DNA from: Alitta virens
Taxonomy: Eukaryota > Annelida > Polychaeta > Phyllodocida > Nereididae
NCBI GenBank assembly: GCA_932294295.1
Contig: OW028575.1
Location: forward strand, 36,520,253-36,584,252
DNA length: 64,000 nucleotides
Direction of reading: 5' to 3'
Numbering within the stretch: the stretch's first letter is position 1; each line of letters begins with the position of its first letter. Below, one piece after another: positions 1-9,826 of this stretch. Below the pieces are notes generated by a model. That model saw nothing but the letters and a program-made list of their open reading frames with translations, did no database searches and was not told where the DNA came from. The translations under genes and the position numbers were made by a program.

Positions 1-39
1 ACGCATCAGCATGCTACTTCAGGGCAACTCTTCAGCGGA

Positions 40-640
40 TGCACTAACTATTTCAACAATTCTCAATCTTTTTTGTATATAATAGTATCTTCCGTGGGAA
101 ATTTTTTTGTTCTGAGTCGTAATTCATCAGGGCATTGCGCTGTTAAATCTATAACAAGATATCCATACTGCTAATTTTTCATTATATCATTATAAGCTTG
201 GATTAACATTCCAGGGATATGAGGGAAGATTTGACTATTAAGATTATGATAATTGTAATAAACTACAAGGAGAACGAAATACCTCCATGTATTTTGTATT
301 AAGATTTATTGTCACCTGCTTCTTTCCTTGAATGAAAGCATTCTGCAGTATGTAGAAACATGTGCAATTCCTATGGTGACTTATTCTTGTAAATAACAAT
401 TCCATAACTGATGAATTTGCTGCTTCATCCATGAGATCATCCACAATTATCAAACTATGTTTTTCTGGATCAGTAAATGCTAACAATTCATACCGTAGTA
501 ATATTTTATAATAGATGGTGGTTGTTCTCCGAATAAATGCTCCTTATTTTGAAGTATTCGCTTAATAAAATTAGTCTTTCCCAATCCTGACTGACCAAAT
601 ACGATATGTGTGGATCCGGGTTCAAATCCCAACATGTTTA
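40..640 (-). pseudogene. Broken DNA-packaging ATPase (A32/FtsK-HerA type) of a Polinton/adintovirus-like element
   Basis: Minus-strand fragments of a viral P-loop packaging ATPase. A Walker A motif (GQSGLGKT) lies about 594-571. A Walker B-like segment (LIIVDDLMDE) follows in the next fragment, then the conserved SHHRN and LFTR signatures at 480-244. C-terminal remnants continue in another frame to about position 40. In the family this ATPase pumps the genome into the capsid. The gene is dead: the segment between the first fragment (stop at 482-480) and the second (486-244) is shorter than expected and out of frame, a further frame change follows the FRSP segment, an in-frame stop lies in the C-terminal part, and the N-terminal side runs into a minisatellite. 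It sits downstream of the PC4-like ORF on the same strand, as expected for one viral gene block. The superfamily is fairly clear; the exact virus group is an inference. Confidence 0.75.
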
Positions 641-737
641 CTGAAGCACAACTTGTGAATAAGATATTTTGTATATTAGCACTTTTATAACAAAACAGAG
701 TAACCCAGACTACAGAATAATACATTGAGCAGAGTAT

Positions 738-925
738 AGAGCATTGTGCAGAGCATTGTGCAGAGCATTGTGCAGAGCATTGTGCATAGCATTGTGCAGA
801 GCATTTTGCAGCAGTGTGCACCAGTGTGCACCAGTGTGCACCAGTGTGCACCAGTGTGCACCAGTGTGCACCAGTGTGCACCAGTGTGTAGAGCAGTGTG
901 TAGAGCAGTGTGTAGAGCAGTGTGT
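738..925. repeat. Compound minisatellite with 10- and 12-bp units
   Basis: Three related tandem blocks follow one another: GAGCATTGTGCA (12 bp, about 5-6 copies, some variants), CCAGTGTGCA (10 bp, about 7 copies) and GAGCAGTGTGTA (12 bp, about 3 copies). All contain a GTGYA core, so the units probably arose from each other. Because the array has no stops in several frames it creates long cysteine-rich open frames on both strands that are not genes. It lies at the 5-prime side of the ATPase remnant. Confidence 0.95.
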
Positions 926-1189
926 GATAAGCTACGTATGATAGTTCTTGAATGTTTAGGAATGCTTTCAACCATACAAAAAAGCATTATCAGGACAAAC
1001 CATGGCTGGTTGAACCCCAAACAGTGAAAACCCTCACAACCACAACCACTAAACAGCTGATTTGGGGGAATTGGTTATCAAAGAGTTGAAGTATAACAGA
1101 TTCCAACTCCTTGATTACTATTCTCATTTAATCAGTATTCTCAACAAGTAGTGGATGAGATGAAAACTTTATTTGATATGTATGAAAAT

Positions 1190-1227
<38 letters not shown>
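1190..1227. repeat. (GATA)n microsatellite
   Basis: About nine uninterrupted GATA units. No coding role seen. Confidence 0.97.
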
Positions 1228-1559
1228 AAGGTCTGGTGGTGGGCTTTGAATTGGATGTGGGTTGTTGGGATGATATAGGATGAAACTGTCAGTTTTGAAG
1301 CTTTCAGTCAACAAGTTACACAGTCTTGTAAAAGCAACAATAATGTGTAACCTGTTTTACAATGTTGCGACGTGAACGCAAGCTTGTGACATCATAATTT
1401 TGTACAGCCATTTTGCTGATTTTTTTAGAATTGGAGGGTTTTAAATTTTTTTTCTTACCTTTTTACTCACAGCTGCTCAAAAGTTGGTCAGCAGCTGCTC
1501 AGCTACTGAGCTGCTCAGTGAGAAAAGGGTTATTTTATAAATTTTTCATGATGGGAGCA

Positions 1560-2084
1560 CTAGAAACATTTCTGACAGATTTTGTGGTTTTTTGGATTTT
1601 CGAATTGACGAATCTTGGCGTTTTCATAACGCACACAATCCAACAATTCGGTCCATTCTGGATCCAGATTGATGTATTCCTGAATTTTTAATGAAACACC
1701 AGGTACACCTGGCAATGGTATTTGATCGTCTTTTCTTTTGTAGAATTGACGAATTGTAACGCATTTGTAATCTGGCTTGATTTGAAGGAAAATCATATCA
1801 CCCAAAGGGAGAACGAATTCCTCTGTCATTTGCTCAGATTTACATTCATCCACGGCACGACGTATTTCGTCAAAGAATTTGTTCATAATTTTGATTGAAC
1901 CACAACCTAGTGTGATTGAGTATTTTTTCAAATCGCTTGCTTCTACATCAGGGCGAAAAATTGTCATTCCCTCTAGAAATGATCGCACCCTAACGCTCCT
2001 CCTATGACCTATGTCGAGGACACAGGTTGACCATTCACCAGGTTGGTTGGTCATAGCGTAATAGGAGGAACTCGTCGTAGCCAT
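1560..2084 (-). CDS. PC4/p15-like single-strand DNA-binding protein of a viral element
   Basis: An intact 174-codon frame. The start at 2084 is chosen because it has a strong Kozak context (ACC-ATG-G) and begins a serine/tyrosine-rich tail, rather than the in-frame ATG four codons earlier. Residues about 115-155 resemble the PC4 (transcriptional coactivator p15) fold: a strand segment VTIRQFYKRKDD, a turn with PGVPGVSLKIQEY, then an acidic helix around WTELLDCV. Residues about 30-80 look like a second, divergent copy of the same half (SVRVRSF...SITLG...FFDEIRRAV). PC4 proteins bind single-stranded DNA. The neighbour downstream on the same strand is the packaging ATPase remnant, so a viral replication or transcription role is inferred. 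A cellular PC4 relative is unlikely given the context. The frame is intact although its neighbour is broken. Confidence 0.55.
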   Translation of the reverse strand: MATTSSSYYAMTNQPGEWSTCVLDIGHRRSVRVRSFLEGMTIFRPDVEASDLKKYSITLGCGSIKIMNKFFDEIRRAVDECKSEQMTEEFVLPLGDMIFLQIKPDYKCVTIRQFYKRKDDQIPLPGVPGVSLKIQEYINLDPEWTELLDCVRYENAKIRQFENPKNHKICQKCF

Positions 2085-2388
2085 GGTTAGAAGCAATTTG
2101 AGTGTTGGGAGAGGAGTGATGGGGCTTTATATTCTGTAGGGAGCCAGCTGGAGCAGCTGGAGTGACTGCACTGGCTCCACCTATTTTGCATTACCTCATA
2201 GGATATTTTTAGAAAATATTGCACCCTGTTTTCATATTTCTATTTTCAGAATAGGGGGTTTTCAAGTATTGCACCATAGACTACAGCATGCTACAACAGG
2301 CTGCAATGGATTACAATGGAGGGGGTCTAATTCACTGCACCGTGACTTAACATTTCTATTTTTAGAATTGGGGGTTTCCTATGATGAG

Positions 2389-2575
2389 ATGACGTTGACA
2401 GGGTGTCAAATTCATTAGGGTGTGAAACCAATTACCTACCTTTCTTTCAGCTACCCTAGCACCACCGCTTTACGAGATGCCATTGATAGGGTGTCAAATT
2501 CATTCAAATTCATTGGGGTGTGAAATTAATTACCTACCTACCTTTCACATAAGCTACCCTACTACCCCTGCTCCA
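2389..2575. repeat. Two diverged tandem copies of about 95 bp upstream of the viral remnant
   Basis: Copies near 2397-2456 and 2489-2560 share AGGGTGTCAAATTCATT, then GGTGTGAAA and AATTACCTACC, and end in AGCTACCCTA. The second carries an extra ATTCAAATTC. They may be subterminal repeats of the viral element to the left. No coding content is seen between 2100 and 3030 otherwise. Confidence 0.6.
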
Positions 2576-3034
2576 CTGCTTCACAGGTAAAAGACAATGG
2601 AATGTGTACAGCACTTAATTATACTACTATCATGATACATATCACTCCATCTTTCTTTTACATTTCTTTTACAAAAACAAAATTGTTTTCAAGATGTTTT
2701 TTGTTACCAACAAATATAATTTAACAACTCTCCTAGGGAGACTCATGTTAGCAATTGTCCTAACAACTGTGTTTGAATTACATGCACTCTTCCTAACGTT
2801 GATATCCATACCTCCAGTCAAATATGGCAATAATTTAATTACTATGTGTAATATTTGTCACACGACAGACCTAATGTATAGCCACTCTCCATCCACAAAA
2901 TATATTCTGTATACTATTCTTTGATTTACATGAATGATAATGTGTATTCCAGCAGTTGTTTCCTATCGGTTATATATGCAGAAGAATGCAATATTTTCAT
3001 ACTGAATAGAGAAATTTCTGTAGTGTGTGATAAT

Positions 3035-3118
3035 TTATAGTAATACATCTCTTCATTTCATGTCTTGATGTCAGGCTCATGATTAGGTCCACTTCTATAT
3101 CAGTATGCACCTATAGAA
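3035..3118. repeat. Dispersed repeat shared with 47140-47225
   Basis: About 80 bp, containing CAGGCTCATGATTAGGTCCA, recurs in direct orientation at 47140-47225 with roughly 85 percent identity by eye. It ends just before the probable left end of the ISL2EU-like transposon and is probably part of an older repeat into which that transposon inserted. The second copy has no transposon attached. Confidence 0.7.
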
Positions 3119-3160
3119 GCGTTTACCGTGACGTCACGCAGCAAGCTATAAATATATTGG
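3113..3160 (+). promoter_or_regulatory. Probable left terminus and promoter of the THAP-DDE transposon
   Basis: TATAGAAGCGTTTA (about 3112-3125) is followed by a perfect CRE-type palindrome TGACGTCA (3129-3136) and a TATA box TATAAATA (3147-3154), about 125 bp before the ATG at 3279. The same order occurs in inverse orientation at the far end of the transposon: TATAGGAGAGTTTA at about 30043-30030, then TGACGTCAC at 30016-30008. I read this as a decayed terminal inverted repeat that doubles as promoter. Exact end bases and target duplication are not resolved. Confidence 0.45.
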
Positions 3161-3278
3161 GATTGCCTGGCCGTCAAGGTGCCTGGCCGATAGCATAGCG
3201 AAGCAGTGTAGCGGTTGTGATTTTATATGTTTACATACATTTAAGAGAGGTTTTAACAGTTGCCACTTATATAATATT

Positions 3279-3458
3279 ATGGGCAAAGAGTGTATAGTGT
3301 TCGGGTGCACTAATATGGACACTGACAATTCATCTGGACTTAGTTTTAATCGCATTCCCAAAGATGGAGAGAGACGTTCCATGTGGCTGAGGGCCATCAA
3401 ACGTATTGACTCTGTAACAGGCAAAGGCTGGCAGCCAGGAGATAAAGGTGCAAGAGTC
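3279..3458 (+). CDS. THAP domain exon, 5-prime part
   Basis: Starts with MGKECIVFGC, giving the first two cysteines of a C2CH THAP finger (C-x4-C). It continues with the SFNRIP segment and the conserved tryptophan, up to GARV. The final Cys and His of the finger (CSDHF) are not here but at 7471 onward, on the far side of the LTR element. THAP fingers bind specific DNA and are common in P, Kolobok and ISL2EU-type transposases. The last five bases (GAGTC) are the target duplication. Confidence 0.85.
3454..3458. other. Target-site duplication GAGTC (left copy)
   Basis: GAGTC directly precedes the left LTR (TGTTGTA..) and is repeated at 7466-7470 after the right LTR (..TACAACA). A 5-bp duplication is usual for Ty3/Gypsy integrases. 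Removing one copy plus the element restores the THAP reading frame. Confidence 0.95.
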
Positions 3459-3620
3459 TGTTGTAATAGTCCTAAACGTAGTCATGTTATGCTACGATAT
3501 CATGAACGTTGTCATACGTGTCATCGCGCATGCGTCGTATTGTAGTTCGCACCATGCTGGAATAAACATACATCACTGCATTACCTTCGTCATTGACTTT
3601 CTTAATATGGAAATACAACA
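3459..3620 (+). repeat. Left LTR of the first Ty3/Gypsy element
   Basis: 162 bp, TG..CA ends. Contains the AATAAA-like GGAATAAACATAC near its 3-prime half. No obvious TATA box. Nearly identical to 7304-7465. Confidence 0.95.
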
Positions 3621-3814
3621 TGGTGGCAGCGGTGGTGACTGCAGACGCTAATGCAGCATAGAAGAAACTAACGCCCGCAACGGAAAATGAGTCCCGGTTC
3701 GTCGGTTGGAGTCCAGAATACCAAATTCTCTTGGCGAAAACGCACGTGTCTGAGCAGCAGCATGGCATCGTCGAGCCTCCCAACCATGGATTAGACCAAT
3801 CCAGACCTTAGCGA

Positions 3815-3966
3815 AGCCATGTCTCTCTTCAAACAGAAGATGAAGCTCTACATCGAAGACGGAAACATCACTGACGACGCAGCCAAGGCTCGCAAAATCA
3901 GTATTGGCGTCGGGGACGTAGGATTGAGGCGACTCAATGCCAGCGGTTTGTCAGATGACGATGAAT
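3815..3966 (+). pseudogene. gag N-terminal remnant of the first Ty3/Gypsy element
   Basis: A frame reading DLSEAMSLFKQKMKLYIED, then ITDDAAKARKI and GLRRLNASGLSDDDE, resembles the start of gag proteins of Ty3/Gypsy elements. It ends at a stop (3964-3966), and the protease C-terminal half follows at once in another frame. A large deletion removed the rest of gag, the nucleocapsid knuckle and the protease active site. There is also a stop upstream of the DLSEAM segment, so the true gag start is uncertain. Confidence 0.55.
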
Positions 3967-6927
3967 AGGCTTCTTCATCACAATGATGTTCGACTCACAT
4001 CCTACAGTGGAGACATCATACCATGCGTAGGGATAATCAATATCCCATGTCAACACAAAGCATCGGAATGGCTACCAACTAAGTTCTATGTCGTTGATGT
4101 TCCAGGTCCAGCTATTCTGGGACTGCCCACAAGTGAAAGGCTGAAAATTGTATCCATACATATTGATGGAATCCAAGCCACTACAATCACTCCACCCAAG
4201 ATTACCATCGTCCACCAGCTAAAGGACAAATTTCCTGACCAGTACGACAGCATCGGCAGCTTCCCTGGTAAGGCAAAATTACACCTGAAGGATGATGCGC
4301 AGCCATCGATAGACCCACCTCGGAAGTGCAGCATACACATCAAAGATGCCTTAAAGTCAGAACTAACCAAACTGGTGGATTGTGGAGTACTACGGAAAGT
4401 AGAGGAACACACAGACTGGTGTTCCAGCTTAGCTTTCAGCATAAAGAAAGATGGATCACTCCGAATTTGCTTGGATCCACAGAAACTAAATGACAGCCTC
4501 AAACGATGCCAACACCGAATTCCTACGGTAGAAGAGCTCAACCCCAAGTTCTCAGGTGCCAAATTTTTCAGTAAGTTGGATGCAAAAGCAGGCTACTGGT
4601 CAGTACATCTTGAAGAAGACTCTCAATTACTCACCACTTTCAGAACACCTTTTGGGCGATACTGCTGGCGCCGTCTACCGTTTGGGTTGTGTATATCCCA
4701 AGACATCTATCAAGCCCAAATGGACCAGATCCTAGAAGGACTGGAAGGGATTATAAGCATTGCTGATGATGTTGCTGTGGTCAGCCAAACAGAAGAGGAA
4801 CACGACCACAACCTACACAACCTCATGCTCCGTGCAGCAGAAAAAGGATTAGTGTTTAATAGCAAAAAATGCAACATCAAGCAGGAAAGCATCTCATTCT
4901 TCGGGAATGTGTACACAAGCCAAGGTGTACAACCTGACCCTGAAAAGGTGAAAGACATCCAAAATATGCCTGAGCCCAAATGCAAAGATGATGTCCAACG
5001 CTTCATGGGTATGCTGAACTACCTCGCCCCATATATCCCCAAGCTAGCGGAATCGGCTTACTTACTTAGGGATTTACTCAAGAAAGATGTTCAGTGGATT
5101 TGGGAGGAAAGTCATGCAAAGTGCTTCAAACACCTTAAGGGCATGATAACACCTGAAAATTGCCTGACATATTATAACGCCAAAGAAACATTATCTCTAG
5201 AAGTTGATGCGTCACAAAAAGGCCTTGGTGTGGCCCTGACACAGAACGACAAACCAATTGCTTTTGGTTCTAAAACCTTGACCGAGTGTCAGTCACGATA
5301 CAGCAACATTGAACGAGAAATGCTTGCCATCGTGCACGGCATACAACGATACCACACTTACCTATATGGAAAACTGTTTATTGTCGTGACAGATCACAAA
5401 CCACTTGTGACAATATGTTCAAAGCCAATTCATGCCGCACCACCAAGATTACAGCGCATGTTATTGAAGATCCAAGGATACCAGTACACCATTATGTACC
5501 GCCCAGGACCACAGATGGTCATGGCAGATGTGCTAAGCAGGTTACCTAACCCGGATAACAATAGCCCAGTAAAACTGGACGAGCATAACTTCTCCAAGCA
5601 AAAGCAGGAACAACTGCGCGAGGAAACTTCAAAAGATCCCAATCTGTGCATATTGAAGGAGGTGATCCTACAAGGATGGCCGGAGAAGATGAAGGAGCTT
5701 CCAGAGGATATCAGATCATTCTGGTCATTCCGTGACGTACTTGCGGTCGAGTCCGGTGTTATTGTCAAAGGCCGACAAGTAGTGATTCCCGAGTCGCTCA
5801 CGGAGGACATTCTAAGACAACTGCACAGTGGTCACTAAGGTATTGAGAAAACTCGTCGCCTAGCAGGTGACAGTGTATACTGGATTAACATCAACAGGGA
5901 TATCGAAAAACTCTGCAAATCCTGTGCAACCTGTGCAACATACCAGGAAGGAAATCACAAACAGCCGCTGACATCGCACAAGACACCAGTGAAACCTTGG
6001 CAATACATCTCATCTGATCTCTTTGAGGCCAATGGAAAATACTACAAACATGTCGCTAACCGTATGAAATTCTACGTATCCATCTTCGGTTACCCGGACG
6101 AAATCATGACAGACAACGGACAACAATATACAGGACAACCGTTTCAGCAATTTATGCATGATTGGTCCATCTGCCACACAACGAGTGCTCCACACTATGC
6201 ACAAAGCAATGGATTTATCGAAAGATACGTGAGAACCATCAAGTCAACTGTCAAGAAATGCCTTGATAACGGAGAAGACATACACAAAGGTCTTTTGAAC
6301 ATACGAGCTACACTGGTAGACAGTGTATTACCTTCACCAGCGGAACTCTTGTTCGGTAGAACCATAACCACACTGTTGCCAAGCAGAGGAGAAACCGGAA
6401 AGGAAAAACACCGCAAGAGATTACAAGAACAAACAGAGCAAATGAAAGACAATTACGACAAAAATGCCAGATCCGAACTGACACACCTGTACCCTGGACA
6501 ACGTGTCAGGATTCGGAACACAGACAGCAAGCTATGGCAGCCAGGAATCGTCCTCAAGTAATGTGACGACAACAGCTATATCCTGGAGACCTGGAAGGGA
6601 TCGATAGTGAGACGCACACGTAGCCATCTCAAGGATGCAACAGATGCCGACAAGACTAAGCAAGTACGATTTGCTAGCCCCACCAGGCCAAATGCTGTTA
6701 TTACCCAAAGACCGGATCATGGAAACAACCCAAGAAGCACAAATCCATGTGCCCAGCAGGAAGGGAACCCACCAGAGATCCCTGTCAGACAAGATCAAGC
6801 CACAACAAGCACCGCAACAGGAAATCCCAAACCGACTAGATCCGAGACTCCAGGCAGTGTCGCAAGCAATAGAACCAGAAGTGGTCGAGTTGTGAAGAAA
6901 CCCCAGCGTTTCAAAGACTGTAGCTAA
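3937..6927 (+). pseudogene. pol of the first Ty3/Gypsy element (protease end, RT, RNase H, integrase)
   Basis: One reading frame with in-frame TAA stops at 5836-5838 and 6559-6561. The first residues are the C-terminal half of a retropepsin (AILGLPTSE); the catalytic DS/TG half is deleted, so the ATG at 3937 is not a real start. The reverse transcriptase follows, with DPQKLN, a LDAKAGYW motif and the catalytic box as SIADD instead of YADD, a variant seen in some Gypsy clades. RNase H shows LEVDAS and TDHKPL. The integrase zinc finger straddles the first stop (HSGH...CKSCATC). The integrase core keeps SDLFE, TDNG and FIERY but lacks about 35 residues after the first aspartate. A basic, proline-rich tail ends at 6927. 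Products would replicate and insert the element in the nucleus; this copy cannot do so alone. Confidence 0.93.
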
Positions 6928-7303
6928 GAAAGTGACTCTTATAAATTGCCATGCACGTAGTGCATTTGTGGGCCAGAATAATGCCCTATGGAACACGAGG
7001 ATCGTCTACTCCTATGACTGTTCCTACAGATCCTAGTTATATAACCAGAAACTTCATTAGTTGCTTTGTAATCAAAACACAAATGTATACACTAGTCAAT
7101 ATGTAAAGATAATACTCAAGTGCCTAATTGTTCACAGTATTATAAAAAAAAATCTCAGTCAAAATCTTAGTCCATAAAAGTGCTCAGTATTACTTGTAGT
7201 CTATATGCTACATTTTTGACATATATATATGATAGTCATTGATGTAAACCTGGTATCATATATTTTGGTTAGCCAGTTAAACAAGTTATGTTGATAAGGG
7301 GGA

Positions 7304-7465
7304 TGTTGTAATAGTCCTAAACGTAATCATGTTATGCTACGATATCATGAACGTTGTCATACGTGTCATCGCGCATGCGTCGTATTGTAGTTCGCACCAT
7401 GCTTGAATAAACATACATCAATGCATTACCTTCGTCATTGACTTTATTAATATGGAAATACAACA
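7304..7465 (+). repeat. Right LTR of the first Ty3/Gypsy element
   Basis: 162 bp, preceded by the polypurine tract AAGGGGGA (7296-7303) and followed by the second GAGTC. A handful of substitutions relative to the left LTR. Confidence 0.95.
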
Positions 7466-7470
7466 GAGTC

Positions 7471-7490
7471 TGCAGTGACCATTTTATACT
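7471..7490 (+). CDS. THAP domain exon, 3-prime part, with splice donor
   Basis: Continues the THAP frame with CSDHFIL, supplying the last zinc ligands (C-x2-H), and then hits a strong donor GTAAGA at 7491. It only makes sense as the continuation of 3279-3458, which validates the insertion boundaries. Confidence 0.8.
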
Positions 7491-7845
7491 GGGTAAGACA
7501 TTATATTTGTTTACTTTTAACTACTTTCAAGGAACAGGTCATTTAATGTCGACTCAAATTTTTTTTCAGTCTCCAAGTCCACCCCCTCCCCCTTTATTGT
7601 TTCAAAGAAAATATGTCATACTATGTATAATATGCTACGTACATTTTATTATCGCAGCAATTCTGTAATAATCTTCACAAGTGTCATAGCTAGCTCTTAT
7701 TTTACTTATAGTAAGGGCACACTTATTTGATCATAAAAGTCTTGGATCTTCTCAGGATAATTTTAAATTCAAATGAAATAACATAAGTGTGGCCTATCAT
7801 TTTATTTTTGTCGAGCAAATTTCTCATTATATTGCTAAATGTGAG

Positions 7846-8090
7846 TGATGACAAAAACAGCCCTGACTATGTACCCTCTCGAAACCTGGGCTACACTAAG
7901 AAAACTGTTGGCATAGACCGTTATGAGAGAGCCCAGATGCGAGGAGAAAAAAAAGGAAGGAGAAAAAAAGGAAAGAGAGCAGCCTAAGGAAAAAACAGAA
8001 ATTTACTACTGTTGAAGCAATTAAACGCCTTGCCTGCATTGGAATTCGAGCCAAAGGAGCCTGTTGAAAGTGCAAGCACTAAACAGCACT
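7846..8090 (+). CDS. Middle exon of the THAP-DDE transposase gene
   Basis: Reads NSPDYVPSR, then DRYERAQMRGEKKGRRKKGK, a linker type found between THAP and coiled coil in such transposases and probably a nuclear localisation signal. After an in-frame TAA (7985-7987) the same frame continues with acidic codons to AAA CAG CAC T, followed by the donor GTAAGA at 8091. The left boundary is uncertain. The poly-A runs at 7948-7970 are likely slippage sites, so the stop may be decay. Confidence 0.55.
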
Positions 8091-8360
8091 GTAAGATTAC
8101 AAATTGTTAGAACCCAACAGTAATTGTAAATACAAGAGTAGTGTATAATAATGTACACAAATTAACAGTACAGATTGCCTTTTTGGATATTCTATAGTTT
8201 GCAAAAGTGGTAAACAAGTACTTTCAGTACCATTTCTTCATGTTTTAAATGAGCTTATGATAAATTACTTCAAGTGAATGATCTGAAGTTAGGTGTTTTA
8301 ATAAAAGAATAAATGAATAATATATTATTTTAATCATGTAAATAATACATTTTTTTCCAG

Positions 8361-9364
8361 GCACTGAGCATATTGCCAGTCACAATAAGTGCCTGAAGTT
8401 GCTGGCTAAAGCAACGATGGAGAAGAAACAACTTATGAAAGAGCTGGAATGTCTACAAATGGAAAACGACAATCTGAAAGAGTCTACCAGCTACTTGCGA
8501 GCCAGTGAACTTGGTACTGAGCGAACCAATGAGAAGACCTTGTTCTTCACCGGCCTACCTTCCCATGCTTTATTTTTGTGGGTGGTGACATTTGTGTCAT
8601 CTGTCTTGCCAAAGTCTAACATTCTTGATGCTGCAGATGTTTGCTTACTGACTTTGATGAAATTAAGACTGAACATTACTGGAAAGGACCTTTCCTACAG
8701 ATTTGGGATATCACAAAGTCTCGTGAGCAATCTGCTTCAAGCAAGCATTCCAGCATTGGCTAAGAAGTTGAAATTTCTTGTGCACTGGCCTGAAAAGGAA
8801 GACCTTCTTCTTGGCAGGCCGGAGTGTTTCAAGAATATGTATCCAAGAGTTGTGTCAATCATTGATTGTACTGAAGTATTTATAGAGTGTCCCTCCAATT
8901 TTAATGCCAGAGCTGTCACATACAGCAACTACAAACATACCCACACTGTTAAGTATTTGGTCAGTATTGTCCCCTGCGGTGCAATAATCTTTGTTTCGCA
9001 GGCATTTGGAGGCAGGGCATCTGACAAAGTGATCACTCATCGGTCAGGATATCTCGATTTTATAAATCATGGGGATGTTGTTATGGCTGATCATGGCTTT
9101 CTGATTAAGGACGAACTTGTGTCAAGAGGTGCAGAGCTTGTCATGCCATCCTTTCTAAGGGGTAAACAACAATTCAGTGCAAGAGAAGTGGAAATTAGCA
9201 GAGGGATTGCCAACGTGAGGATTCATGTAGAGAGAGCGATGGAATGTCTGAAAAACTTTAGGGTGCTCTCCGAGAGGATCCCAATGACGATGGTTCCTCA
9301 TGCTGACAGTATAAAGACCATTTGTGCTGGAATTGTCAATCTGCATCCCAATCTTGTGAATTAA
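8361..9364 (+). CDS. DDE transposase exon (coiled coil, HTH, DDE_Tnp_4-type catalytic domain)
   Basis: Opens after the acceptor TTTTTTCCAG (ends 8360), in phase with the donor at 8091, and runs about 333 codons to TAA at 9362. Counting from codon TTG at 8399: coiled coil at about residues 5-35, helix-turn-helix around TGKDLSYRFGISQSLVSNLL (93-113), then the catalytic triad D156 (SIIDCTE), D231 (VMADHGF) and E278 (IHVERAM). Spacing and motifs fit the Harbinger-related DDE_Tnp_4 family used by ISL2EU elements. All three acidic residues are present and there is no stop, so this exon looks intact although the gene is split upstream. It ends 460 bp before the converging YqaJ-PHD gene. Confidence 0.88.
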
Positions 9365-9826
9365 TGAAATTGAAAGACAGTTTGTTCGTCTTGATGATTT
9401 TAGATGGCAATAATGAACCATTATATTGCTTTTTTGTATTCATTTATTGTAATATATTTGCATTCATTAACCAGCTTATTGCATAAACAGTGTTTATTTG
9501 TCCCTTGTGGTAAATGTTTTGTCACAGGTTTTGGAAAATATAGTTTAAAATCACGTGAATAGTTTGGTTCAGTCAATAATTACCACGAAAATGTCATATC
9601 TATATCGAACTGCATGACTACCCATGACAAATTGCATGCATATTTATCTATGACAAGTTACATACAAAGAATAACAATGAACTTACGTATAATCAAGCAT
9701 CACATAGCATTTTTTTCAATACAATCAATCAACAGATCATTCAAAAGAATGGCACCAAAACATATAGCACTTCATTTAATATCATCAGGAGTCTTAAATT
9801 ATGATCATCACAATAAAGCATGTCTT

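Larger units (their letters stand above)
3459..7465 (+). mobile_element. Ty3/Gypsy LTR retrotransposon, internally deleted, in the THAP exon
   Basis: 4007 bp bounded by two 162-bp LTRs (3459-3620 and 7304-7465) that start TGTTGTA, end TACAACA and differ at about four positions, so the insertion is fairly young. A primer-binding-type TGG (TGGTGGCAGCGG) begins at 3621. A purine tract AAGGGGGA ends at 7303, just before the right LTR. Inside are a gag remnant and one pol frame with reverse transcriptase, RNase H and integrase. Most of gag, the protease active site and part of the integrase core are missing, and there are two in-frame stops, so it is a non-autonomous, defective copy. Confidence 0.95.
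3279..9364 (+). pseudogene. THAP-DDE transposase gene of an ISL2EU/IS4EU-like transposon, split by a Ty3/Gypsy insertion
   Basis: A three-exon transposase gene. Exon 1 encodes the THAP zinc finger and is cut at 3458/7471 by an LTR retrotransposon. Exon 2 (about 7846-8090) carries SPDYVPS and a lysine/arginine-rich stretch. Exon 3 (8361-9364) carries a coiled coil, a helix-turn-helix and an intact DDE domain. The exon 2 donor (8091 GTAAGA) and exon 3 acceptor (ends 8360, after TTTTTTCCAG) are in matching phase. The exon 1 donor is GTAAGA after the codons HFIL. I could not fit the exon 1/2 junction in phase with any acceptor near 7815 or 7845. Exon 2 also has an in-frame TAA at 7985. The protein would bind the transposon ends through THAP and cut and join DNA through DDE. 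It converges on the YqaJ gene on the other strand, the two-gene arrangement described for ISL2EU/IS4EU elements. Confidence 0.8.

Noticed and set aside
480..1027. Overlapping cysteine-rich open frames on both strands
   Set aside because: They are products of the 10/12-bp minisatellite, which lacks stops in several frames; no domain or codon signal.
3937..3939. ATG at 3937 as the true start of the Gypsy polyprotein
   Set aside because: It lies in the remains of a deleted gag/protease junction; the protease active site is missing before it.
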